64,000 nt of DNA from Obelidium mucronatum (GCA_025765595.1 JAIVFH010000059.1:1-64000), one strand, 5' to 3'; shown: positions 32,122 to 42,010, counted from the first letter of the stretch. The notes: generated by a model from the sequence alone, not told the origin. Made by a program: numbers and translations.

Positions 32122-32508
32122 ACCCTCCCATAACAACAAAAGGCCTGGAATCCACCAGGAGGAGTAGCCGTTTAACCCAACAGCGCACAAAAGTGCAGGG
32201 CCTGGAATCCACCAGGAGGAAGAAGTTGTTTAACCCAACAACGAAAGGGCCTGGAATCCACCAGGAGGAGTAGCTGTTTAACCCAACAGCGCGCGCAACA
32301 GCGCAGGGCCTGGAGTCCACCAGGAGGAAGAAGTTGTTTAACCCAACAACGAAGGGCCTGGAATCCACCAGGAGGAGTAGCTGTTTAACCCAACAGCGCG
32401 CGCAACAGCACAGGGCCTGGAGTCCACCAGGAGGAAGAAGCTGCTTAACCCAACAGCGAAATGGCCTGGAATCCACCAGGAGGAAGTTGTTTAACCGGAT
32501 GGGAGGGT
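32122..32508. repeat. Double-hairpin tandem array bounded by a perfect 10-bp inverted repeat
   Basis: Seven units of about 48-59 bp. Each begins with the hairpin CCTGGAATCCACCAGG and continues with a second hairpin around the loop TAACCC. Long and short units alternate, giving a higher-order period of about 107 bp. The second stem is GCTGTT/AACAGC in long units and GTTGTT/AACAAC in short ones, so both arms change together. Long units add a GC-rich third stem (GCAC-AAAA-GTGC in the first unit). The array is flanked by ACCCTCCCAT (32122-32131) and its exact inverse ATGGGAGGGT (32499-32508). Confidence 0.92.
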
Positions 32509-32526
32509 ATGTCTATAGTTGGTAGT

Positions 32527-32710
32527 GATGAATGGGCTTTCTCATTCTCCTACTTCGCAGATACTCAGATGATGAATGGGCTTTCTCATTCTCTCTGTCC
32601 TGCGGCGCCAGTTTGTTGTTTGATTCAGTGGTGATGAATGGGCTTTCTCGTTCTCCCGCTCCCCAAACACTTCTATCCAGATGACAAATGGGCTTTCTCA
32701 TTCTCTCTGT
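32527..32710. repeat. Four interspersed copies of an AATGGGCTTTCTCATTCTC motif
   Basis: Copies start at about 32528, 32571, 32634 and 32681, separated by unique spacers of about 20-37 bp. Two copies carry one or two substitutions. The core has a weak AATG/CATT dyad. It lies between the hairpin array and the 3' end of the transposase gene. Confidence 0.85.
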
Positions 32711-32775
32711 ACTGTGTTTCTCACTGTCGACGCAAGCGGCGCAAAAACAAAGTTTGTAAAGGTGAGTTTTGTTAT

Positions 32776-34920
32776 TTATTCATCCTCTTCTTCCTCTCCT
32801 TCACCATCATCTTCGTTGGTGTCTTCATCATCCTCCTCGTCATCCTTTTCTTGTTGTTCCTCCTCCGCCTCCATTTTGTCTTCGCTTTCGTTTCTAATAA
32901 CTCTTTTCTTCTTTGAGATTCCGCTCTGGATGTCCGCGTTTCTCAAGTCTGCGAGACACCACATAATGAAATCCGCTTGGACAGGCTTGTGGAAGCGAAT
33001 CAGGTGAGCGGTTTGATCGAACCACTTGGCACAGTGTTCTGCCGCGGACGTGTTAAACCTCCCCTTTCCATTTGCAGGCCCTCCTGACGTCAATTCCTTG
33101 AATTTTGCTGGATCGCAATGCTCTGTACAGAAGTCGTCCCTGTGCATCCGAAAGTGGAACCTGTCAACCACAAACGTAACAGTCTTGTACAAGAACCTGA
33201 TTCCAACAAAGATTGGTGGTAAGTATAAGAAGAGAACACTATATAATGAACAGAGCGCGTAATAATAAATAAGTTAAGTGCACCTTTCATATATTGTGAA
33301 TTTTCCTGCTACGTGTCGGGCCCGTAGGGATTGGAGCAAGCGGCAGGCTCTATCGTAGAAAACAAAGGTCGGTACTTTGCCCATTCGCGCAAAACAGTGG
33401 CATAAGAAGCGTGAAATAAAGGTAGAAGACTCAAAAGAGTACATCTTAGATATTCCAATGATCATGCCGCAGCTCCACACAGCCATAAATATTCCAGGCA
33501 GGAACCGCTGCTTCAGACTGTACTTGAACCGCTGATCCGCTACTAACTCTTTTTCTTGTGTATCAATATGCACTGTAGATGTTCGCGTTTTCTTGGACTT
33601 TCGCGTCACTTTAAAGTCCTTGTTCCACTGTTTCCCAATGATTTCCTGGACAGTCGCGTTGTGAGCGCTGAGTCCGCAAGTATGCAAAACAGTGTCTGTC
33701 TTTTTTCGCTTGCAGCCAGAGATGATGCACTCATTCCTCAGCTGGGCATGTGATGAGCAGAACAATGTGTTCACACCAAGAATAGGCAACACACACCCAG
33801 GCACAGAGCACAATAGATGCCCCATGACTTTCCCATCCATTACACTGCCAGAGATTTCCTTTCCGTTGTAAAACTGGTGGTAGCCGTTGCAGCGGTGCTG
33901 CCACTTCTTGCTGAAGTAATCAGTCATGAACGTGACGTATTCCCGCATCGCGGGTCTGATGTCATGAATAGAATCACCTGTTTTTGGTAAGTATGGACCC
34001 AGAAATAGGGAGTTGTTCCACAAATGTGTTGTTTTGGGGGCCCAGGAAGGTCTGAAGTGAGTGTACCGCATATGTTCATAGTCATCATTGGCAGCGATCT
34101 TGGAGATGTACTGCTGTAGTAGTAGCATGTGATACACGTAAAATCCACGTTTGAAGATCACTGCGGTGTCTGGATCAGGCACTTTGATGGTAGGGAAGGC
34201 CAGTGAATATGTGCGCTGCTCACGATACAGCTTCACCCTATGTGTGAAGTATGAGTAAAAGATCAATTTAGTATTTACCATGCAAGGAAAGACTAACAGA
34301 AGGCCAGACGGCAGGTGCTTTAGCCAGAGATCCGCAAAAGGTATGGTGACGTAGTACTGCTCATTGATCTTGAGGAAGCCAACTGACATGATAGTTTCAA
34401 GCGGATACATCTCTATCAGCTGCTTCTGTTTGTCTTCGCTCATGTACGCGACAGAATCCACATTGTACCACATGCGGCATTTAGTGCAGTTGCCCTTGAA
34501 CAGCGACGCGTGGTATGGGCCTTCCATCCCCAACACCACTACTTGTGTGCTGCTGAAAGTCAAGTTTTTGGTGCACCTGTGGCATTGCGAGAATGGAGCC
34601 ACAAGGACAGATGGCTGGACAGGTTTCCAGTGATTGACCGCGTCCATGCCTGGACACTGGAATACTTTGTCTGCCAAGGTAAATACTGTTTCATTGGTCA
34701 AGGAAAACTGCTTGGAGATGTGATCACAGATCGCCCTCATGCGGTTGTTGTCATATAGTTTGACTGCAGTCTTGAACCTATGCAGGAACGGCTTGACTTT
34801 CTGCAACTCGTTGGCCAGCACAACTACAGCTCTTGCTTCATCTATAAAGGACATGATGGTTGTTTTTACTTTTGTTGTTCTGAACATTCCAGAATGCCTC
34901 CCTTCTTTCCAATTCATTTT
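32776..34920 (-). CDS. CxC-KDZ transposase
   Basis: Two exons (34920 to about 33281, and about 33192 to 32776) joined in phase across an 88-nt intron (donor GTGCAC, acceptor GGAATCAG), restoring FTIYERFLYKTVTFVVDRFH. ATG 34920 (MNWKEGRH) is the first real start; MSFIDEARAV is an alternative. The N-terminal cysteine clusters (CHRC, CTKC, then SVPGCVLP, CSSHAQLRNEC, SGCKRKK, HTCGLSAH) are the CxC zinc-like modules that precede KDZ domains. The RNase H-fold core shows FVFYDRACRL (catalytic Asp in the YDxAC motif), VVDRFHFRMHRDDFC and NTSAAEHCAKW (catalytic Glu). The tail is a long acidic run. The frame is uninterrupted, so the protein may be functional. Confidence 0.85.
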
Positions 34921-35064
34921 TGATAAGTTTGCGTTCAGCCTGTTGGGGCAAACCAAACAATTGCAATCAACGCGACGCTATAGGTCCAGTATATTGGCAA
35001 TAAATAATTCTTTAATTGTGTCATAGGGTTTTCCTTTATTGCATGTGCTTCTATAGTTATGATA

Positions 35065-36221
35065 TCACTTTCTCTTTGATCCTCCCACTTTTGCATGTCT
35101 CACCCTTTCCATCTTCTCCCTATTTACTTGTTTTGCTTTCAGCCTTTTTGAAACACCTTGCTTTGCTGCTTTGGCTGCAGCTTCCCTTTTGGCATCACCC
35201 CGCACTGTCCAACTTGACACTAACTCCGCCACCGCATCCCTCACCCCATCAAACCTGCAATCGCTATACTCTTCTATAGTTAGCAAGTCCCCTTCCAACT
35301 CATGACAACCACCATTGGCACCCTTGAAGATAGTAGAGCGGAAATAAAACCAAACCATGTAGTAGTGGTGCTTGATGTTGGTGTTCCCCCAAAGGTAAGT
35401 GTGCTTGCTGGCACAATTGTACTTGTACACATACAGGTAGTCCTTTGGAAAGATGACGTGGGCGCCGCCCATGATGGATGTCGCGTCCCTGGTTGTTGAG
35501 ACTGTGATCACAGCGTGTGGGTAGCCAGAAGGAATGACGGAGAGATCGCCAGGCCTCTTTACAAAGCAGATCCTTGCTGTGTATGTGCAGGAAGGGCCCA
35601 CCTCCAAAGCCATGGCTTGAGCGAAAGACAGGGGATTAAGGGTAGGGATGATGGCTGTAGGGTCGCTGGGGACAAGCACCACCCACAGCTTGAATAGCTG
35701 CTGATTGGTGGGTAATTGAAGGAGGACGTTGATGGCTGTTCCATAGTCCTGATGGAGGGGGGAGTGGCGGTACTGGTTGATGGGTTGACACAACATGATT
35801 GGAGCGGAAAACACCTGCATGCTGCAGCTCCCATTGCTCCAATGGATCAAAAAACCCAGAGACAAAGCTCCTTTTGTGTGGTTGACTGTTCGTGGTAGCA
35901 GGCTGTGGGATAATACTCCCCTGACGTCAAGCGATCTGCAGGAATATTGGAGGATGGCAGGAATAGAATCTTGCCAGGATTGGCAAGAAGGAGGCATTCC
36001 AAGCGCGTAAGATCCAGGTTGCAGTCCGACAGGATATAGATGCGGCTGCGATCCAACAGGACTTGCTCAATTTGATCCAGAGTGGCAAGGATCTCAGCAG
36101 GAGCAGCAGGACACGCTCTAATTGCTGTGATCGGGTTGATAGAAGAGGTTGATGCTGTTGTATGTTTGGTTGAGGCTGTGGCAGCGGCGGCGGCTTGGCG
36201 TTGTCTTGTTGAGCGTCGCAT
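35065..36221 (-). CDS. JmjC/cupin-type Fe(II)/2-oxoglutarate dioxygenase-like protein, reading frame disputed
   Basis: ATG at 36221. The first frame (to about 35945) has a Thr/Ser/Ala-rich start and LLANPGKILFLPSSN. The last frame (from about 35776 to 35065) contains SPLHQDYGTAINVLLQL, where HQD is the HxD metal motif, FKLWVVLVPSD (like the JmjC GxKxWxLxP strand) and GDLSVIPSGYPHAVITVS, a typical distal-His strand. Spacing between HxD and distal His is about 90 residues, as in small JmjC proteins. A basic, Lys-rich tail ends the protein. Between the two frames a stretch in a third frame (SFVSGFFDPLEQWELQHAGVF) also looks coding. The first join fits a 44-nt intron; the second would need a 19-nt intron or a frameshift. 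The gene may therefore be mutated. Confidence 0.55.
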
Positions 36222-36380
36222 TCTTCAAGTCAAAGTGATGAGGGAGAACACAACAACGCAGAGAATACTTTATTACAGCTTTGTAGCCGTTGATATGCAA
36301 GGAATACTTTGATTCAATAAATTACCTTAGTATTGTTGAGTTAACTTGATTATTTATTTATTTATTTATCTATTAATGCA
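36222..36380. promoter_or_regulatory. Divergent promoter region between the two dioxygenase genes
   Basis: The 159 bp between the two ATGs must hold both promoters. It is AT-rich and ends in a (TTTA)n tract at 36350-36370, like the tract downstream of the plus-strand gene at 37680. Confidence 0.45.
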
Positions 36381-37660
36381 ATGGACAAAACGCGTAACAA
36401 ACGAAAACGCGTCAAAAAGTCAGCATCCACCGCTGCACACCAGATGCTGAAACGCCAAAAGCACATGTCTGAGCAGGGATTGAGCCGCGCTGATATTATA
36501 GGTTGGTGGGCCAACTTCTTTTTTTTGCTGTGGTTGGTGTTAAACATTTTCAGCAACAAAACCTGCAGAGCTGCGAGTGCTGGATGACAGAACCAAGGGA
36601 CAGGAGTTTGTGTACGGTCTAAACACAGACGGAGTTGAAGAGCTTGTTGCAGGGAGGTGAGGGTTTTTTTGGTGTTGTTGCAGTCCAAGCGTTGCTAACA
36701 ACTTGGGAGTGCTATTAGAATCAAACTGCCGCCCTATATACTCAAGGACGCCATGCCGCACATCCGCGATCTCGCAGCTATCTTTCGACGCTCGCAGCCA
36801 AAGGTCAAGACGCGCGGCAACATGCGAGTCATCAACCTGTGCTCCTGGACTGGAGTTGCAGACGGCATCAAGGACCCGCACTACCCAGCAGATGTAGCGT
36901 CTGTCAAGGTAAAAGAACATGCCGAAAAAGTAGCGAACGGGCTGGCGGTGTTTGGAAAGGAGAACATCAAGCCAGAGCTGCTGCCCCACTTTGAGGGCCT
37001 TCAGCCGCTGGTCGCTTACCTCACTGGGCGTTGTGGAGTCTCTGGTACATCGGGAGGCAGTTCGAGATGGTGGCCAACATTACAAAGGTATGTGTTTGTT
37101 ATAGTTTAGTGCTTACCTTCTAATTGCGAAAACGAGACCAATAGGAAGTTGCAACCACATGTGATCCCATCTTTGGGATCTTCACGTCCTCGTTTCTTGC
37201 GTGCTCAAACAACGGGGACTTCAAGTTCCACCTGGACAGCAAGAATTCGACTTTCGGGATCAACTTCAGTGTTGTGGTGGATGAGGAAGACGCGGAACCG
37301 CCCGTGGTATGGCCAGCACTGTACCTACCAGATCGAAATGTGGTGATCCCAGCGGTTCATGGGGAGGCGATTGTTTCCATGTTCAAGCATGAAAAACATG
37401 GGACCAGGATGTGGCATTCAGGGGAGAGACGATTTGCGGAGGCAGCGGAGTTGGTGGCGGAGGTAGATACTAGAAAGCGGAGAATCTCGCTGATTCTGGC
37501 AGATGGAATGGGAACAGCGAGTTGGGCTGTGAAGCACAACCAGGACAGGTTTGTGGGAAGCGCTGTGGTGGAGAAGCGGGGAGTTACCTTCAACATTAAT
37601 CGCGATGCCACAGATCGCAATCGGAAGATACGGGAATCGGTTTTGCAAGCCCTGGGTTGA
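36381..37660 (+). CDS. TET/JBP-like Fe(II)/2-oxoglutarate dioxygenase
   Basis: ATG 36381 (MDKTRNKRKRVKKS, strongly basic). Intron 1 runs from about 36502 to 36565. Intron 2 (about 36658-36718, with a TGCTAAC branch site) joins VEELVAGR to IKLPPYILKDAMPHI. The body reads MRVINLCSWTGVADG. After an intron at about 37088-37144 the catalytic half reads FHLDSKNSTFGINFSVVV (HxD), VVIPAVHGEAIVSMF, HEKHGTRMW (distal His) and RKRRISLIL (2-oxoglutarate Arg). This is the TET/JBP layout, an enzyme class that oxidises 5-methylpyrimidines in DNA. Near 37015-37050 the frame shifts between VAYLTG and LWYIGRQFEMV with no obvious intron, so one indel or unrecognised splice is present. Ends RESVLQALG. Confidence 0.65.
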
Positions 37661-37674
37661 GCAATGTGTACTTA

Positions 37675-37990
37675 TTTACTTATTTACTTATTTATTTATT
37701 TATTTATTGATAATAAACAGCCTTAATAAACAGCCTTATTTGATACATTTTTTGTGGCTTATTCTTGAGTTTTAGTGACAGTTGGGGGTTAGCGGCCTGT
37801 GAACAAGTGGCTTGCGGCTCGCGCCCCACATAAAAAGGTACAGAGCGGCCTGCCAACAGGCCGTGGCACAGGTCGCAAGCGGCCCGCTAGCGGCTTGTCA
37901 GCAGGTCGCAAGCGGCCCGTGAGCGGCTCGCAACGCGACCGGTATCGCGACTCGCGAGGTCCGGCCCGCATCCCCAATTGTTTTTGTGTG
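37675..37990. repeat. ATTT simple repeats and GC-rich degenerate tandem repeat
   Basis: 37676-37710 is (TTTA)n, followed by a duplicated AATAAACAGCCTTA. 37790-37980 is a sharply GC-rich block with repeated CAGGTCGCAAGCGGCCCG and AGCGGCTTG/AGCGGCTCG units, ending in CGACCGGTATCGCGACTCGCG. It separates the KDZ genes from the LINE remnant and may be the element end. Confidence 0.75.
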
Positions 37991-38010
37991 GTCCCTGTCG
38001 CATTTGTCCA

Positions 38011-39249
38011 TTATGATAGCCCTTTAAATTCACTGTTATAGGCGTGCATCAGTTTTTGGGCTTGCTTGTCAGTGCACTTTGTTTCTTGTAGTAGTAGGAC
38101 GTCAACACATTGTTCTTTTATTAACTGGGATATCTCGATCATTGTGATGTCAGTAAGTCCTCTACAGTTGTATGTTGCCACTCTCAATGTTTTTTCCGAT
38201 TTTGTTCGCATTTGGCTAAGTTTTCCTATAAATTTGTTGTTATGTTGATCTGTTTCGTGGCCTATTAGTTCAATGATATGCTGATCTGTTTCGTGGGTTC
38301 CATGGTTGTCTTGGCGTTTTGTTGTGTCCGCCAGAGGTGTTACTGGCCTCTCAGGTTCACTGGTGTCTCCTCCTGTTTTGTTTTGGGCCAATAGTTTCTC
38401 TGGTTGTGTTCTGAGCAATGTTTTCATAAGTTTATCAATTTTCTTTCTGACATCTTCACTAATTGTGGTTGCAATTCTTTGAGGTTGAGGTGTTTCCGCT
38501 CTTTCAGTCCCTTTTGCGAGGTCTGCATGGTTGAATTTCTGAAGCTCTAGCCATTGTGTTCTTTTTAAGTTTAGGTGGTTCTGTTGTTCTATGCTGGAGC
38601 CACCCGCCTGCGGGTATTGGTTTTTGGCGGTTTCCAGTTGTTGTACTATCGCCGCAGATGTTTCTGATAGGTTCTGTTGTGTGTTATCACTTCTACAATG
38701 ATTTTTTGGATCATTGTGTTCCTTTTTTCCCTCGAGTCCAATTCTACAAGGCTTGGGGTTGGTCTCATGAATTGGGATGGTGTGTGTTTCCCTTTTGTTT
38801 CGTTTACCCCTGGCTTATGTTCTCTCAATTTCCTCTTTTTTGTTGCGTGGCTGAGGTTTTGGCAGGTATCATTTTTTCTTTTCTTTAAGGTTGGTGGTGT
38901 TAGTGGCGTTCAATGTTATGGTTTCTGCAAGTGCCTTGTTGTTTGGGACTGTTGCTTGAACTGTTGGGCTGTTTTCGGTGTTCTTTCGAAAGTTGAATAG
39001 GGATTCAACGCCTTCCATTTGTGGGCGTGTTTTGTATTTTCTCCTTTGGGTGGAATCATTTGTTCCCGTCTTTTCCTTTATTGTGATGTTCCCCTTGTAT
39101 TGTTTGCAGTAATGTCTGTTTTCTGATTCTACTTTGGTGTAACATGTTCCAGTAGTATTTCTTCTTTTATTTGTGTTTTTCTCCCTTTCGTTCTCCTTGT
39201 TCTCGCCCCCACTTTCTTCCCTCCCCCGCTTCTTTTCCGGTTTACTCAT
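38011..39249 (-). pseudogene. LINE ORF2, endonuclease start only, frameshifted
   Basis: ATG 39249 overlaps the ORF1 stop. The first 126 residues are Lys/Asn/Glu-rich, then the frame breaks (stops at 38869 and several further shifts between 38830 and 38430). Open again from 38427, it contains LRVATYNCRGL and DVLLLQETKC, the first two motifs (Asn, Glu) of the apurinic-type EEP endonuclease. It ends at 38011, before the remaining endonuclease motifs and the reverse transcriptase. Not functional. Confidence 0.75.
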
Positions 39250-41734
39250 TTTTGGTTCGGCCCAGTTTCAGGGCGTTTGGGGTTGTCACTTCCGCGTCCT
39301 CGTCTTCGATGTCCATCGCCTCTTCGTTGATGTCAAAGACCACTCCCTGTGCAACCCCAGTCTCCACTTCAAGTCTGTCAATGTTCCGGTCAATTCTTTC
39401 TATGTTTTGGTCGGTTCTGAGCTGGTTTTCCTCCATGCGGCTGATAGCTTTGTCCACGGCTTCCATCCACGTCGACGATGGGCTACTTCTTGGGTGGGTT
39501 TCTTCTTCCCTCATTTCGTCCATTTTCTCCCCCTCTTCCGCCAGTCTTTCATCTCTTTCCCGCCCAAATTCGTTTTTCCACTCTTCCAACTCCTCCGCGA
39601 TTCTGCTGTTAACCAGGTTCTCCATCACGTTTGTCATCTCTTCACTGATCACTTTCTTGACTAGCTCGCGGATCTGGGCCTCCAGTGTGTTGGTGATGGC
39701 AGCATTGGTGTGGTTAGCGGTGGCGTTGTAGGCTACACATGGCTGGAATCCGGTGTTGTTGGGTTGAGCGTTTGGCCAGGCATTGTCCATCCGTCGTCCC
39801 AGTGCTGGCTTGGTTGGTGGTTGCGTTGGCGGCACTGGTCTTGGTCGTTGGTGGTGTCTCCCGTCTTCTTTTTGAATCCATGCTGCGTCGACTTTGATGC
39901 GTACTGTCTGGCATCCGCTCGCCTCCGCCTGGGTTAGGCCTCCATTGCGTTCTGCGTACCCTCTAACCGATTTTTCAATTCTCTTGATGTTGGCGCTGCT
40001 GAAGTTGTAGACCAGATGTTTGTCGGCTACTCTTTGCCAGTCCAGTTCTTCCTGCTCGCGTTGGCTTTGGCAGAGGTGGCTCGGATGGTCTTTCTGGCAG
40101 TATCTGCAGTGGTCTCGGAGGCGGTAAGTCCCTTGGTCCATTACGTATTTGCGGTAGACTGTTGTTTGGACTTTGTATCCATTTGCTTGTGTGGTGATCT
40201 GTTGTGTTTTTTTTGGGATATTGTTTTTCTTTAGTTTTCGATTTTTTTCCCAAGTGCAGATCTCGCTCACCTGTTTCCCATCCCATCTGCATGCTTCAGC
40301 CGTGGTTGTCACCAGGATTTCAAGCCCGTCACGGGTAATTTTGATGCGTTGGTATTCGATGCTTTTGACTTTGAACCAGTCTTTAAGTTCTGTTCCATCA
40401 TCCAGGTCAGGTGCTATCAACCACCTTGGTCTTTCCCTGTCAATTCTCATCTGGATCGGCTCGTTAGGGTCGACCGGGTATACGTGATGGCCATTGAATG
40501 GTATTCCGGACACCTCCAGTGCCTGGATCTTCTCCGCTTCCGTGCTGTAGCTCAGTGTGACAACCACTTTGCCACTGCGGCTGTTAGGGTCTTCTTTTCT
40601 GTATTGGTCGTTTGACTTGACTCCAGCAAACTTGTCGAAGGCTTCCGCTACTTCTTTGGCAACAGTTTGGGCGTTCTTCCTGAGTGGGTTTGTGACTTCC
40701 ATTATCATTACTGTTGGTCTCATGGTTTCGTCTTCCTGGCTCATTTCAAAGAATATTCTTGGGTCTCCTCGTAGGGCGATTTCCTGGTTGAGGAAGTGGA
40801 ACTGGCTGCGTGTGCATTTGAAGGTGAGCCTATTTCCCAAAGTAGTTTCCGCGATTGTTGGTACTGTAATTCCCACTGAGTTGAGTATTCTGCCGAGCTT
40901 TGCTTTAGACGATCTTTCTTTAATTCCTCCCGCCTCAGCAAGTTCGTCAATGTGTGTTTTCTTAATGTGCGCGTTGATGGTCTGGTTTAAGTCTTCGGTC
41001 GCGCTCATTTCGTATTTTCTCGTGTTCCGGTGGTTATCACTTTGTTTATTTTGGTTGGTTCTTTGTCTGGATTTTCCCGCCATGTTTTTGCTCTTCGCTG
41101 TTTCCTTTTTTCCCGCCCTTTTTGATGTGTCGTTTTTTGAGTGCTTCAATTGGTCTTTTACCTTCCTCTTTTTTATTCCGTCTTTGTTTGTATTGTTTCG
41201 GTTTACTCTTCTTGGTATTTGGTGTTGGCTCTTGTTCATTCCACTTTCCATCGTTTTTTTCCTTATATGTCTACGTTTTGGTTCAATAAAACTCCTTTCA
41301 TCCTTCTGACTTGTGTTAGTGCGGTCGCTTGCGGTGTTGTTGCTATTGGGAGAGTTATTTAGTTTATCTTTTCTTCTTTTCTCCCTTTTTCTTCTCTCTT
41401 TTTCTATAACGTTTCTTTTTATTCTTTCTGTTGGGTCTGTGTACTTGGTGGGGTCGGTGGGGTCAGAGGGGTCTGTGGGGTCACGTTGGTTGGTGGTGAT
41501 GTTGTGCAGGACTTGTTCTGGCGTCGACTGGGCAAATGCATCGTGCACAGCCAGGGGCCCCATTTCGGCTGCCCCTTCTCCGTCCCTTCTTCTTGGGTTC
41601 GACAGTCGTCTGTCCCCCCCCAGATCCCGCCAGCGATCACCTCTTGGCACTGACGTCGACGGGGCATATGCATCATGCATAGCCGGGGGCCCCGTTTCGG
41701 CTGCCCCCTCTCCGCCCCTTTTCCAAAAATCCAT
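39242..41734 (-). CDS. LINE ORF1, gag-like RNA-binding protein
   Basis: Intron-less, 830 residues from ATG 41734. The N-terminus holds two copies of a GEGAAE(T/M)GP..HDA segment. A long Lys/Arg/Asn-rich region is followed by an ordered part (LTFKCTRSQFHFLNQEIALRG, VVVTLSYSTEAEKIQALEVSG, which looks RRM-like), and CRYCQKDHPSHLC, a CCHC-type zinc knuckle. The C-terminal third is acidic coiled coil (VMENLVNSRIAEELEEWKNEF). This matches ORF1 proteins that coat retroelement RNA. The frame is fully open, so the element is not ancient. Confidence 0.7.
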   Translation of the reverse strand: MDFWKRGGEGAAETGPPAMHDAYAPSTSVPRGDRWRDLGGDRRLSNPRRRDGEGAAEMGPLAVHDAFAQSTPEQVLHNITTNQRDPTDPSDPTDPTKYTDPTERIKRNVIEKERRKREKRRKDKLNNSPNSNNTASDRTNTSQKDERSFIEPKRRHIRKKTMESGMNKSQHQIPRRVNRNNTNKDGIKKRKVKDQLKHSKNDTSKRAGKKETAKSKNMAGKSRQRTNQNKQSDNHRNTRKYEMSATEDLNQTINAHIKKTHIDELAEAGGIKERSSKAKLGRILNSVGITVPTIAETTLGNRLTFKCTRSQFHFLNQEIALRGDPRIFFEMSQEDETMRPTVMIMEVTNPLRKNAQTVAKEVAEAFDKFAGVKSNDQYRKEDPNSRSGKVVVTLSYSTEAEKIQALEVSGIPFNGHHVYPVDPNEPIQMRIDRERPRWLIAPDLDDGTELKDWFKVKSIEYQRIKITRDGLEILVTTTAEACRWDGKQVSEICTWEKNRKLKKNNIPKKTQQITTQANGYKVQTTVYRKYVMDQGTYRLRDHCRYCQKDHPSHLCQSQREQEELDWQRVADKHLVYNFSSANIKRIEKSVRGYAERNGGLTQAEASGCQTVRIKVDAAWIQKEDGRHHQRPRPVPPTQPPTKPALGRRMDNAWPNAQPNNTGFQPCVAYNATANHTNAAITNTLEAQIRELVKKVISEEMTNVMENLVNSRIAEELEEWKNEFGRERDERLAEEGEKMDEMREEETHPRSSPSSTWMEAVDKAISRMEENQLRTDQNIERIDRNIDRLEVETGVAQGVVFDINEEAMDIEDEDAEVTTPNALKLGRTKNE

Positions 41735-42010
41735 AGTCCAGGTTCCGCTCCAGATCCAGATCCAGTCAGGCGTCTATCAATCCGGCGCTGCCCGTCGCTG
41801 CTTTTCCTACAGTAAAGAGTGTGGTAAGTACTGTAGTGGTGAGTACTTACTTCGATGATCGCCCATCGTCCAGATCCAGATCCAGAGTTTTGCCCGGCCC
41901 CCGCGCGCTCCGCTGCCGCCACGTCATCCCACCCACCGTGGACAGCAGCGGCAGACGCACGAGGACCCCCGTTGTAGGGATTTTCGTTTGTCTGCTGCAT
42001 TCGGTGGTAT
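41540..42010 (-). repeat. Tandem-repeated 5' segment of the LINE
   Basis: Blocks with GGGGCCCC(A/G)TTTCGGCTGCCCC occur at about 41555 and 41686, 131 bp apart. CCAGATCCAGATCCAG occurs at about 41752 and 41870. It resembles the monomer-type 5' regions of some LINEs that act as internal promoters. Confidence 0.6.

Larger units (their letters stand above)
32100..37990. mobile_element. KDZ-family DNA transposon region with dioxygenase genes
   Basis: Contains a CxC-KDZ transposase (32776-34920, minus), a JmjC-like gene (35065-36221, minus) and a divergent TET/JBP-like gene (36381-37660). It is bordered by structured repeats on both sides (32122-32710 and 37790-37980). A KDZ transposase next to a TET/JBP gene is a known arrangement in fungi. 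I could not define terminal inverted repeats or a target-site duplication, so the ends are approximate and it is uncertain whether the border repeats belong to the element. Confidence 0.6.

Noticed and set aside
32527..32710. CRISPR-like repeat-spacer array
   Set aside because: Only four repeats, uneven spacers, in an intron-bearing eukaryotic genome with no Cas genes; reported as an interspersed motif instead.
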